Assembly (NCBI GenBank): GCA_030693705.1 | Contig: JAUYAB010000022.1 | Span: 1-64,000 of the forward strand | Reading direction: 5' to 3' | DNA: 64,000 nucleotides | Source: Ignavibacteria bacterium | GTDB lineage: Bacteria; Bacteroidota; Ignavibacteria; Ignavibacteriales; Ignavibacteriaceae | Shown: one piece after another, positions 53,605 to 64,000 of the stretch | How positions within the stretch are numbered: the first letter of the stretch is position 1 | How the letters are laid out: every line of letters begins with the position of its first letter | Made by a program: the position numbers and the translations under genes | The notes under the pieces: generated by a model | Seen by the model: the letters and a program-made list of their open reading frames with translations, nothing else | Told to the model about the DNA's origin: nothing | Databases searched by the model: none

Positions 53605-54927
53605 GTGCGCGGGAATGCGGTAAAAATTCTAAACCGCGTTGAACGAGCCGATGCATATTTAGACAAACTGCTTGATAGAGAATTACGGAACTCCGAGTTC
53701 TCCGGACAAGATAAAGCGCTTCTCTACGAAATTGTACACGGAGTTATCCGTTGGATGGGACGATTAGATTGGATCCTAAGCGGATTTTATAAAGGTCAAT
53801 TTTCTAAAGCGATCCCTATCTTAAAAAATGCTTTGCGGGTCGCGCTTTATCAAATTATGTTTCTTGATAAAGTGCCTGAGTATGCTGCGGTGAACGAAGC
53901 CGTTGAATTTGTAAAAAAATTGCAGGGACAAAAACCTGCCGACATTACAAATGCAATTTTAAGGAATATTCTAAAGAGCAAAGATAGTTTGCGTTATCCT
54001 GATCCGCAGCAAGATGAGATCGGGTATTTATCAACTTTTTATTCACACCCTACGTGGATTATTAAACGATGGCTGCCGAGATTCGGAAGAGCCGCTACAG
54101 AAGCGCTGCTCGCCGCTAATAACGAAAGACCCGTTTTAACGTTACGGGTAAACTCAAAAAAAGTTTCTCTTCAAGAATTTGAAAATCTTTTATGCTCTGT
54201 GAATCTGAAGTTTGTGAAAGGAAGATATTATCCTGAATTTGTAAAACTAACGAACCTTTCAAACATAAGACAATGGCAGTATTTTACCGAAGGATATTTT
54301 AATGTGCAAGACGAGAGTGCAAGTCTTGCGTGCCGTTTGCTGAATGTAAAACCGGGGATGCGAGTGCTCGATCTCTGCGCGGCTCCCGGCGGAAAATCAG
54401 CTTACCTTGCCAATTTGATGGAAGATACCGGAGAAATAATTGCTCTCGATAAGTTTGAAGCGCGTTTAGCAATGGTTGAAAAAAGTCTCCAGCGTTTGGC
54501 GATTACTTGTGTAAAAACTTTTGCTGTTGATGCAAAGGAATATCAAACGGATACTCTTTTCGATGCAATTTTAGCCGACGTTCCCTGCTCCGGAATGGGA
54601 ACGCTTTGCAAAAAACCTGACATCAAATGGAAAAAAGATCTCCTCGATATTAGAAAATTGACGGAGACGCAGTTTAAATTATTAACAAAAGCTTCAACTC
54701 TTGTTAAAATTGGCGGCGCAATTGTTTACAGTACTTGCACAATTGAGCCGGAAGAAAATTATGAAGTCATAAAGAAATTTCTCGATGAAAATCATAATTT
54801 TAGTTTAGAAAATGCGCAGCAGTTTGTTCCGTCGGAAGCTGTGGATGAAAATGGATGTGTGCAAACTTATCCCCATGTTCACAAAATGGATGGAGCTTTT
54901 GCAGCAAGAATTATAAGGAATTCCTAA
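53605..54927 (+). CDS. rsmB: 16S rRNA (cytosine-967-C5)-methyltransferase
   Basis: 440 residues from GTG 53605, the first ordinary start after the upstream gene. The same frame is open further upstream, and homologous-looking sequence (KDIYSGVRGNAVKIL) begins before this GTG. An ATT at 53548 with AGAGG 8 nt ahead, overlapping the previous stop codon, is an alternative. An N-terminal NusB-like RNA-binding domain (LDRELRNSEFSGQDKALLYEIVHGVIRW) is followed by the methyltransferase domain: LDLCAAPGGKSAYL (SAM), DVPCSGMGTL (motif IV Cys) and YSTCTIEPEEN (catalytic Cys, motif VI). It modifies the ribosomal small subunit. Confidence 0.9.
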   Translation: MRGNAVKILNRVERADAYLDKLLDRELRNSEFSGQDKALLYEIVHGVIRWMGRLDWILSGFYKGQFSKAIPILKNALRVALYQIMFLDKVPEYAAVNEAVEFVKKLQGQKPADITNAILRNILKSKDSLRYPDPQQDEIGYLSTFYSHPTWIIKRWLPRFGRAATEALLAANNERPVLTLRVNSKKVSLQEFENLLCSVNLKFVKGRYYPEFVKLTNLSNIRQWQYFTEGYFNVQDESASLACRLLNVKPGMRVLDLCAAPGGKSAYLANLMEDTGEIIALDKFEARLAMVEKSLQRLAITCVKTFAVDAKEYQTDTLFDAILADVPCSGMGTLCKKPDIKWKKDLLDIRKLTETQFKLLTKASTLVKIGGAIVYSTCTIEPEENYEVIKKFLDENHNFSLENAQQFVPSEAVDENGCVQTYPHVHKMDGAFAARIIRNS

Positions 54928-55038
54928 CGCGGCAAGCCGCAAGTAAAAAGTTGAAAGTATAAAGTGAAAAGCAAAAAAGTCTTGACACAAAAAACAAAAA
55001 CTTACCGGACAATATTATAGAGGTTATAAGCGATTATT

Positions 55039-55881
55039 ATGAATGCAATGTTTCAACAATTATCTGAAGAATTAGTAAAAGCAAGAGAAGAAATACGGTT
55101 GACTCCCGAACAGGTTGCCGTAAAAATTAAAATGGATTTGAAATTTTTGCTCAAGATGGAAAGCGGAGATTATTCTTTTCTCCCCGATATTTATTTAAAA
55201 GCTTTTCTTCGCGAATATGCTAAGTGTGTTGGACTCAACGAACACACCGTGCTGCAAAAATATAAATCAGCAAAAGAAGGAAAACCTCTTGAGGAAAAAC
55301 ACGAAGAACCTACAGCTCCAAAACAGGAAACTCCTTCAGAACCAAAAACACCCAGATTAATTACTGATGATCATTTACAGACAACGTATTCTCCTGAAAA
55401 GAAATTTTCTTTTACCTCCAAACAGTTAATTGGAATCGCGGGTGGAGCGGTTATCCTTTTTGCTGTTTTAATTTATTGGTTTGTACTAAAAAAAGAAGCT
55501 GATGTAATTGTTACGGAAAGACCGTATGAAGAATACATTCAGGAAAACAAAGAAAGATTTGAAGATGAAACTACTCAAGCCGATTCTTCATTAGTTGCGG
55601 TTCCGTCCGACAGTCTCGTTCTATCGATCACTTCCAAAGATTCATCATGGTTAAAAGTTGTTGCGGACGATAATAAGACAAAAGAATATTTTTTATATCC
55701 CAACACGGCGGTAGAAATTAAAGCTCTTACAAAATTTTCAATGACAGTAGGAAATCCCAACGTTGTTAAATTCACATTAAATAATCAACCGCTTGAATTT
55801 AAACCAACCTCAACAAGAAGGCAAATTATTGAAATTACAAAAGAGGGAATAAAGTACATTGATCAGATCCAAAAGCAATAA
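55039..55881 (+). CDS. rodZ: RodZ-like membrane protein with cytoplasmic helix-turn-helix
   Basis: 280 residues. A cytoplasmic HTH_25 domain (about 5-85; LVKAREEIRLTPEQVAVKIKM, LPDIYLKAFLREYAKCVGL) precedes a Pro/Glu/Lys-rich linker. One membrane span (about 128-150, LIGIAGGAVILFAVLIYWFVL) leads to a periplasmic DUF4115-type beta domain (SKDSSWLKVVADDNKTKEYFLYPN). This is the architecture of RodZ, which links MreB filaments to the envelope during rod-shaped growth. It lies between rsmB and ligA, 3 nt before the latter. Shape function is inferred; mreB is not in the window. Confidence 0.85.
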   Translation: MNAMFQQLSEELVKAREEIRLTPEQVAVKIKMDLKFLLKMESGDYSFLPDIYLKAFLREYAKCVGLNEHTVLQKYKSAKEGKPLEEKHEEPTAPKQETPSEPKTPRLITDDHLQTTYSPEKKFSFTSKQLIGIAGGAVILFAVLIYWFVLKKEADVIVTERPYEEYIQENKERFEDETTQADSSLVAVPSDSLVLSITSKDSSWLKVVADDNKTKEYFLYPNTAVEIKALTKFSMTVGNPNVVKFTLNNQPLEFKPTSTRRQIIEITKEGIKYIDQIQKQ

Positions 55882-58430
<2,549 letters not shown>

Positions 58431-58433
58431 GCT

Positions 58434-58781
58434 ATGAATTTTGAAGTAAAACAATTAGACGACATAACTATCTTTCATTTGAAAGAAAAAAAGCTCGACG
58501 CCAATATTTCCGGTCTCGTAAAAGCTGAGATAACTCTTTTAATTAAAGGTGAAGGCGATTCCAACATCATCATGGATCTTAATGATGTTGAATCTTGCGA
58601 CAGTTCCGGGTTAAGCTCTTTGTTGGTTGCCAACCGGTTAACCAATGCTATCGGGGGCAAGTTAGCAATTATAACTTCTTCCGAAAAGATTCTTTCGCTT
58701 ATCAGAATTACGCAGCTTCACCGTGTACTTTTTATTTGTGATACGATAGAAGCCGCCATCCAAGAATTCAATAACGAATAA
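58434..58781 (+). CDS. STAS-domain anti-sigma factor antagonist
   Basis: 115 residues, a single STAS domain as in SpoIIAA/RsbV. The phosphorylation loop is SCDSSGLSSLL, with Ser58 as the likely acceptor. When unphosphorylated, such proteins bind an anti-sigma factor kinase and free its sigma factor. No RsbW-like kinase or PP2C phosphatase is encoded in this window, so partners must be elsewhere. Its stop codon is in frame with the next gene, 9 nt upstream of that gene's TTG. Confidence 0.9.
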   Translation: MNFEVKQLDDITIFHLKEKKLDANISGLVKAEITLLIKGEGDSNIIMDLNDVESCDSSGLSSLLVANRLTNAIGGKLAIITSSEKILSLIRITQLHRVLFICDTIEAAIQEFNNE

Positions 58782-58790
58782 GTTTTCCTC

Positions 58791-60272
58791 TTGCAAGGAA
58801 ATATTCTTGATTACATCATCATCGTCGGTTATCTTTTAGGTGTAACCGCAGCGGGAATAATAATTGGCGCAAAACAGAAAAACGCAAAGGATTATTTCCT
58901 CGGCGGTAAAAATTTGTCGTGGTGGTCTGTCGGCTTTTCAATTGTTGCCAGCGAAACAAGCACACTAACCTTTATCAGCATTCCGGGACTTGCCTATAAA
59001 AGCAATTTTCATTTTTTGCAACTTGTCTTCGGTTACTTTATCGGGAGAGTTTTAGTTAGCCTGGTTTTCATTCCCGCATATTACCGGGGCGATCTGGAAA
59101 CGGCTTATGATTTTCTGGGAAAAAGGTTCGGTTCATCTCTTCGAAAATTTACTTCTTCGGTTTTTCTTTCAACAAGAGTTTTGGCTTCCGGTGTAAGATT
59201 ATTTGCCACCGCAATTCCGGTTCATTTAATAACCGGATACGATTATGCAACTTCAATTCTTATCATCGGTGCATTCACCTTGGTTTATACTTATGTTGGC
59301 GGATTAAAAGCCGTAGTAGCAATGGATGTGGTACAACTCTTTATATATCTTTCGGGAGCGGTGGTTTCGCTCATAATTATTGTTGGAAATCTCCCAAATG
59401 GTTTTGGCGATGTGTTCGCTTATGCTTCTATGAATGGAAATAAATTTGAAATTTTTAATTTCCATCTTGGATCATCGTTCTGGGAATTTTTAAGCGCGCC
59501 GTACACGCTTATCGGCGGAGTGCTTGGCGGAACTTTCCTTACAATGGCTTCGCACGGAACCGATCAGTTGTTGGTGCAGCGATTGTTGGGATGCAAATCA
59601 AAACGCGAAAGTCAAAAAGCTTTATTATTGGATGCTTCATTCATTGTGCTTCAATTCGCTTTCTTTCTTTTTCTGGGAACCTGTCTCTACGCGTTTTATC
59701 ACGGAGTTCCGTTTCAGCAGCTTGGGCTTCAGTCTTCCGATGAAATATTTCCTAAATTCATAATAGAAGAATTGCCAAAAGGATTTTCCGGAATCGTAAT
59801 TGCCGGAGTTTTGGCTTCAGCAATGGGAACGCTGGCTTCATCCATTAGTTCTCTTGCATCTTCGAGTTATTTAGATTTATTTAAAAATTCAGCTTTTGAG
59901 AAAAAACAATCTGAAAGAAGAGAAATATTTTGGTCGAAAGTATTTACGCTGATTTGGGGATTAATTCTTATAGGCGGAGCGATGCTTTTTACCGACACCA
60001 AAAACCCGGTAGTTGAACTCGGGTTGAAAATTGCTTCGTTTACTTACGGCGGGTTGCTCGGAACATTTTTTCTTGGACTTCTCTTTAAAAAATTAAATCA
60101 ACGAGATGCCTTTATCGGCTTTATTTTCGGCATTATTGCGATGATTCTTGTTTTGAAGTACACTTCGGTAGACTTTACATGGCATACGTTTATCGGGTGC
60201 AGTGTAACCATTATTGTTGGTAATCTTAGTCATTTAATTACCCGCGCTCTTCTCCCCAAAGAAACGCATTAA
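58791..60272 (+). CDS. Sodium:solute symporter (SSS family)
   Basis: 493 residues with about 13 membrane spans, starting at TTG 58791, the only standard start before the first helix. Family blocks: DYFLGGKNLSWWSVGFSIVASETSTLTFI, YDFLGKRFGSSLRKF, TYVGGLKAVVAMDVVQLFIY and HGTDQLLVQRLLGCKSKRESQKAL. These proteins couple Na+ entry to uptake of sugars, amino acids or organic acids. The substrate is not obvious; ARV-type variants may take up sialic acid or sugars, but no marker residue decides this here. Confidence 0.92.
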   Translation: MQGNILDYIIIVGYLLGVTAAGIIIGAKQKNAKDYFLGGKNLSWWSVGFSIVASETSTLTFISIPGLAYKSNFHFLQLVFGYFIGRVLVSLVFIPAYYRGDLETAYDFLGKRFGSSLRKFTSSVFLSTRVLASGVRLFATAIPVHLITGYDYATSILIIGAFTLVYTYVGGLKAVVAMDVVQLFIYLSGAVVSLIIIVGNLPNGFGDVFAYASMNGNKFEIFNFHLGSSFWEFLSAPYTLIGGVLGGTFLTMASHGTDQLLVQRLLGCKSKRESQKALLLDASFIVLQFAFFLFLGTCLYAFYHGVPFQQLGLQSSDEIFPKFIIEELPKGFSGIVIAGVLASAMGTLASSISSLASSSYLDLFKNSAFEKKQSERREIFWSKVFTLIWGLILIGGAMLFTDTKNPVVELGLKIASFTYGGLLGTFFLGLLFKKLNQRDAFIGFIFGIIAMILVLKYTSVDFTWHTFIGCSVTIIVGNLSHLITRALLPKETH

Positions 60273-60365
60273 TAAAATTTTTATCTTGAATTTCCGGCTT
60301 CCCAACGTATTTTTGTTAAGGCTTTTCCCGTAAATAATAGACAGTCAATTTTATTCAGAAAAACA

Positions 60366-61214
60366 ATGCTTAGTAAATCACGCTTAAAAAATATTAAATT
60401 AGTTCTCTTTGATCTTGACGGAACTTTGTTAAACGACAGAGGAGAAATCGGCGAGGAATCCATTTCGTTAATAAAACAATTGGAACAACTTGGAGTGCAT
60501 TTTTCCTTTGCAAGCGGAAGACTGCATTCCGCATTAACCGAATACGCAACGGAACTAAATATTACCGCTCCAATCATTTCTCTTGATGGTAGTTATTTGA
60601 AAAGTTATCCAGAAGGGAAATTGCTTTTCCAGTCGGTAATCCCAAGGAGAAAAGTAAAACAAGCAATAGAGTTCGCTGATCAATTTCTTTTGAAAATCGC
60701 TCTCTGCCACGCAGATGCGGTGTATTTTACAGAACATAATTCAGTCATCCCGGATATTATCGATAAGTTCGGTGCAAAGTTTGAAGAAGTACATTCTTAT
60801 GATAATTACCTTGACGAAACTCTGGAAATTGTTTTTGCAAGCGATATGAAAGACAATTTGAAATTTGTGCAGTCAAGGTTAAAGTTTCCCCATTCTTTCG
60901 GGCTAACTTCTAACTATTATAAATCTCATTTAAGAGAAAGTATTTACTATCTTGATGTTCGTAAAAGCGGGTCAACCAAGGCAACCGGTTTGAAATATCT
61001 TTTAAAACATTTGGGACTGCGAATTTCTGATGCCGCTGTTTTGGGTGACTGGTATAATGATTCAACGCTATTTGAAACCGAAGCGTTAAAAATTGCCGTA
61101 GCAAATGCAGTTCCCGAAATAAAATTTAAAGCGGATTATGAATTGAAAAGATCAAACAATGAAGATGGTACAGCCGAATTTTTAGAAATGGTATTAAAAG
61201 CTAAAAAATCTTAA
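60366..61214 (+). CDS. Cof-type HAD-IIB phosphatase
   Basis: 282 residues. HAD motif I is FDLDGTLLND (Asp16, Asp18), motif II is FASGR, motif III Lys lies in GSTKATGLKYLLKHLG, and motif IV is GDWYNDSTLF. A type IIB cap occupies about residues 85-190. These are soluble Mg-dependent phosphatases of sugar phosphates or flavin and related metabolites; the exact substrate is unknown. The ATG at 60366 follows a 93-nt gap after the symporter. A following gene begins 4 nt after its stop. Confidence 0.9.
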   Translation: MLSKSRLKNIKLVLFDLDGTLLNDRGEIGEESISLIKQLEQLGVHFSFASGRLHSALTEYATELNITAPIISLDGSYLKSYPEGKLLFQSVIPRRKVKQAIEFADQFLLKIALCHADAVYFTEHNSVIPDIIDKFGAKFEEVHSYDNYLDETLEIVFASDMKDNLKFVQSRLKFPHSFGLTSNYYKSHLRESIYYLDVRKSGSTKATGLKYLLKHLGLRISDAAVLGDWYNDSTLFETEALKIAVANAVPEIKFKADYELKRSNNEDGTAEFLEMVLKAKKS

Positions 61215-61218
61215 TCTT

Positions 61219-63378
61219 ATGCCCGGACAAAAATTATTAAGCGGTAAGCGTTATAAAATTCTTATTGTCATAACAACGGCAATAATTATTTCCTTTCTCT
61301 TTCCCAAAGGAGAATCGCTTGAATCCGAGGTTACGATCGGGTCGATTTGGATCCAGGACGATCTTATTGCCGAGTTTAGTTTTCCTATAATCAAGCAGCC
61401 CCGGATATATCAAGAAGAATTAGAGAAAGCGAAAAACAGCGTCTATCCCGTATTTGTTATCGATGATTCCGAAGTAAAAAATAATTTTGATTCTCTCGAT
61501 CAGTTGAAAAAACTGATGAAAGGGGAATTTCCGTTAATAAGAAAAAACAAGAAAAGTTTAGCCGATGTTTTTTCTTTCCTTACAGAAACCACAAAAGAAA
61601 CGTTCTATTCCTTGAACGAAAAAAATTACCAACCTCTTGATCAATACTTCGGAGATATTGAGCAGTTGTTAAATGAAGTAAAGCAAAAGGGATTGTTAGA
61701 TATACAGCACGATAAAATTTCTAAAAATATTATCACAATTAGAACAGGCAATGTAGATAGAATCGATAATAAATTTCATTTCTTAAATCGTTCATCGGCT
61801 ATCACCTTCATCGAAAATACTATTAATAAAAAGCCGTACAGAGCCGATATTAAAAGGGCGCTAATCGAATTAAGCGGTTACTATCTTGTGCCGAATTTGA
61901 AATTCAGCCAGCAGTTAACCGATGAAGAATTAGAGATCGTTAAAGATAAAGTCTCTAAGTACGCCGGTATAGTGAATGAAAACGAAAGAATCATCGCCAA
62001 GCACGAGCGGGTAAATCCGGAAACAAAATTAAAAATTGATTCCTACAAAATTGCTAAAGGAGAAATTATCAGTGACGGAGGATTACTCCTTCAATGGCTT
62101 GGTAAATTTTTACACATTCTGGCGATTCTAATTTTACCAAGTATTTACATCTTTCTTTTTAGAAAAGGGATTTACCGGAATAATCTGAAGATCACTATTT
62201 TTGCAATTTTAATTCTATGGGTAGCGTTAATAACTTTTCTTCTCAACCAAATCAGCATACCTGACGCCGCACGCTTGCTAATCTTCATTCCAACCGTATC
62301 GATGTTGATGACGATAATTTTCGATTCACGTGTAGGATTTTACAGCACCGTTATTACTTCTTTAATTGGCGGGGCGCTTCGCGGTAACGATTATCCGTTT
62401 GTTATTATGAATATTATCGCAGGAGTCCTTTCGGTTTATTCCGTGCGGGATATAAAAAACCGGACGCAAATTTTCCGATCGTTTATGTTCATCCTTCTTG
62501 GTTACGCGGTAACAATTACGGCATTTGGGTTTGAGAGATTTGAGTCGTGGCAGAAAATTTTTATCGAATTATCTTTTGCCGGAACTAACGCGCTTATAAG
62601 TCCAATTTTAACTTACGGACTCTTAATTTTCTTCGAAAGAATTTTTAAGATCACGACAGATTTAACGTTGCTTGAGCTTTCCAATTTTGATAGACCGCTG
62701 CTGAAAGATTTGGCGCGGAAGGCTCCCGGCTCATTTAATCATTCGCTTACGATGGGAACGCTTGCCGAAGCGGCGGCAGAAAAAGTCGGCGCGAATCCGT
62801 TATTAGCGCGTGTTGGAGCCTATTATCACGATATCGGAAAAACAATTTCTCCGCATTACTTTGTCGAAAATCAGCTTACAACAAATAATATCCACGAAAA
62901 TATTTCGCCGGAGGAGAGTACAAAAATTATTACGGAACATGTAGAACAAGGTGTTGAAATTGCAAAAAATGACCGGCTTCCGCAGGAAATTATTGATTTT
63001 ATCCCGCAACATCACGGCACTACGTTAATAAAATATTTTTATGATAAGGCAATTAAACTGCATGGCGAAGGGAAAGTTGACCCAACAAAATATCGCTACC
63101 CGGGTCCAAAACCACAGACAAAAGAAACAGCGATTGTGATGCTTGCGGATACATGCGAGTCCGCCGTCCGGTCTATCCCCGAACCGGATATTGAAAAAGT
63201 AGAAAACTTGATTTCGCACTTAATTAATGACAGGATTAACGATAAGCAATTGGATGAGTCTCCCCTTACATTTAGCGATATCAGAAAAATAAAAGAAGTA
63301 TTTGGCAGCATTCTACTCGGTCAACATCACCGCAGAATTCGTTACCCCAAACAAGAAGAAATGGAAAAAAGTGAGTGA
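61219..63378 (+). CDS. pgpH: 7TMR-HDED/HD membrane phosphodiesterase (PgpH-like)
   Basis: 719 residues. One N-terminal span (about 12-30) is followed by a large extracytoplasmic 7TMR-HDED domain (about 40-290), seven membrane spans (about 295-470), and a cytoplasmic HD domain (about 485-690). That domain carries HSLTMGTLAEAAAE, His537-Asp538 in GAYYHDIGK, and the further ligands FIPQHHGT and LADTCESAVRS. In Firmicutes PgpH hydrolyses cyclic di-AMP; the same role is inferred. It shares 8 nt with the next gene. c-di-AMP synthase is not in the window. Confidence 0.9.
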   Translation: MPGQKLLSGKRYKILIVITTAIIISFLFPKGESLESEVTIGSIWIQDDLIAEFSFPIIKQPRIYQEELEKAKNSVYPVFVIDDSEVKNNFDSLDQLKKLMKGEFPLIRKNKKSLADVFSFLTETTKETFYSLNEKNYQPLDQYFGDIEQLLNEVKQKGLLDIQHDKISKNIITIRTGNVDRIDNKFHFLNRSSAITFIENTINKKPYRADIKRALIELSGYYLVPNLKFSQQLTDEELEIVKDKVSKYAGIVNENERIIAKHERVNPETKLKIDSYKIAKGEIISDGGLLLQWLGKFLHILAILILPSIYIFLFRKGIYRNNLKITIFAILILWVALITFLLNQISIPDAARLLIFIPTVSMLMTIIFDSRVGFYSTVITSLIGGALRGNDYPFVIMNIIAGVLSVYSVRDIKNRTQIFRSFMFILLGYAVTITAFGFERFESWQKIFIELSFAGTNALISPILTYGLLIFFERIFKITTDLTLLELSNFDRPLLKDLARKAPGSFNHSLTMGTLAEAAAEKVGANPLLARVGAYYHDIGKTISPHYFVENQLTTNNIHENISPEESTKIITEHVEQGVEIAKNDRLPQEIIDFIPQHHGTTLIKYFYDKAIKLHGEGKVDPTKYRYPGPKPQTKETAIVMLADTCESAVRSIPEPDIEKVENLISHLINDRINDKQLDESPLTFSDIRKIKEVFGSILLGQHHRRIRYPKQEEMEKSE

Positions 63379-64000
63379 ACCAACCGAATCATTTTACATA
63401 AGTTTTTTAAAAGAATATCTAACGCTTCTTAAGCTCGAACGAAACCTTTCGGAGAATACGACTACTGCTTATCATAATGATCTATCAACATGTTTTGCAT
63501 TTTTAGTAACGAAAAACGTTGAAGACCTTAATGAAATTAATTATCAGCATATAAATAGTTTTTTTTCGCAATTGCATAAAACAGGCTTAACAAATTCATC
63601 AATCGCACGCTACTTCTCTTCACTTAAAGGATTTTTCACTTTTCTCCTTCTTTCGCGGTACATCGAAAATAATCCGATGGAAAAAATCAGCCCGCCGAAG
63701 TTGCGGAAAACGCTGCCGGAAGTCTTAACGATTAATGAGATCGATGCGGTGTTTAAATTACCTGATACAGAAGATAAATTCGGCTTGCGCGACCGTACAA
63801 TACTCGAGGTTTTATACGCATGCGGATTGCGCGTCTCGGAATTAATCAATTTAAAAATCTCAGATCTTTTTTTAAGCGATGATGCGATTCGTGTCTTTGG
63901 CAAAGGCTCAAAAGAAAGAATTGTTCCGATCGGAAGAAGCGCGGTACATTGGTTGGAAGAATATTTTTCGAAAAGCCGGATTTTATTAGAGAAAAAATCA
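63371..64000 (+). CDS. xerD: XerC/XerD-type tyrosine recombinase (3' end outside window)
   Basis: The frame starts at GTG 63371 inside the end of the pgpH-like gene and is still open at the window edge (210 codons seen). Residues 1-90 form the SAM-like core-binding domain (FLKEYLTLLKLERNLSENTT, SIARYFSSLKGFFTFLL). From about 115 the catalytic domain begins, with Arg154 (CGLRVSELINL) and Lys178 (FGKGSKER) visible. The His, second Arg and Tyr nucleophile lie beyond the window. Such enzymes resolve chromosome dimers at dif. XerD is preferred over an integrase because it lies in a housekeeping run with no phage genes nearby. Confidence 0.9.
   Translation, partial: MSEPTESFYISFLKEYLTLLKLERNLSENTTTAYHNDLSTCFAFLVTKNVEDLNEINYQHINSFFSQLHKTGLTNSSIARYFSSLKGFFTFLLLSRYIENNPMEKISPPKLRKTLPEVLTINEIDAVFKLPDTEDKFGLRDRTILEVLYACGLRVSELINLKISDLFLSDDAIRVFGKGSKERIVPIGRSAVHWLEEYFSKSRILLEKKS

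Noticed and set aside
54982-55018. Promoter before rodZ (TTGACA and TATTAT)
   Set aside because: The spacer would be 25 nt, far from the 16-18 nt optimum.
63371-64000. Phage or genomic-island integrase
   Set aside because: The sequence has XerC/XerD-type spacing, lies in a housekeeping run overlapping the pgpH-like gene, and shows no tRNA, attachment site or phage gene nearby.

Overview
The window reads as a chromosomal segment of a free-living bacterium of the Bacteroidota/Chlorobi/Ignavibacteriota (FCB) group, most likely an Ignavibacteria-type anaerobe. The strongest pointers are two large secreted proteins that end in a type IX secretion sorting domain with the QNYPNPFNP motif. Further support comes from an S46 dipeptidyl peptidase, a NifJ pyruvate:ferredoxin oxidoreductase paired with a dihydroorotate-dehydrogenase-like flavoprotein, a type B L31 protein and frequent TTG/GTG starts. 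This placement is an inference from gene content; no rRNA or tRNA gene is visible.

Layout. 1-2134 is a visibly AT-richer segment with the end of a DNA methyltransferase overlapping an AIPR-family nuclease, probably the edge of a phage-defence module. 2144-5918 is housekeeping (queF, glnD, murI). 6234-11872 encodes two exported cell-surface proteins, an FG-GAP repeat protein and a gingipain-like C25 peptidase fused to a beta-helix and helical repeats. 11873-13951 holds one small unknown gene and a dense cluster of palindromic, MITE-like and tandem-repeat elements. 13952-18602 holds a membrane methyltransferase-like protein, a cell-wall amidase, a cytochrome c and an ECF sigma/anti-sigma pair. 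18604-24039 (minus strand) runs lon-like protease, pyruvate kinase, arginase and a membrane protein. 24191-30449 carries a PLP enzyme, a hybrid histidine kinase, GNAT, MOSC and a phosphohexomutase. 30592-35117 has a Zn-ribbon protein without a normal start codon, an S46 peptidase and a CstA transporter. 35402-41169 has a GH20 hexosaminidase, dGTPase and RecG.

41242-45131 is the most interesting metabolic unit: a promoter, two D-Ala-D-Ala-ligase-like ATP-grasp enzymes, a GNAT acetyltransferase and a lysine 2,3-aminomutase, then a terminator, with coding overlaps or short gaps between all genes. The aminomutase keeps both Asp residues that bind the lysine side, so beta-lysine is the likely first product. 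Ligases and an acetyltransferase would then convert it to an unknown metabolite. 45234-46930 is a small accessory patch (MazEF, two unknown small genes, hairpins and a second 21-bp tandem array). 46957-51611 is nifJ and its partner. 51918-64000 is a long plus-strand run: rpmE2, a GlmU-like protein, rsmB, a rodZ-like gene, ligA, an unknown gene, a STAS protein, a sodium:solute symporter, a HAD phosphatase, a PgpH-type HD phosphodiesterase and the start of a XerD-type recombinase that leaves the window.

Four themes stand out: the putative beta-lysine pathway; two 21-bp-period tandem arrays sharing a GTTTC-led core; a family of nested-hairpin elements whose ends touch the stop codons of neighbouring genes; and at least two genes where a good Shine-Dalgarno sequence points at AUC or AUU instead of AUG/GUG/UUG.
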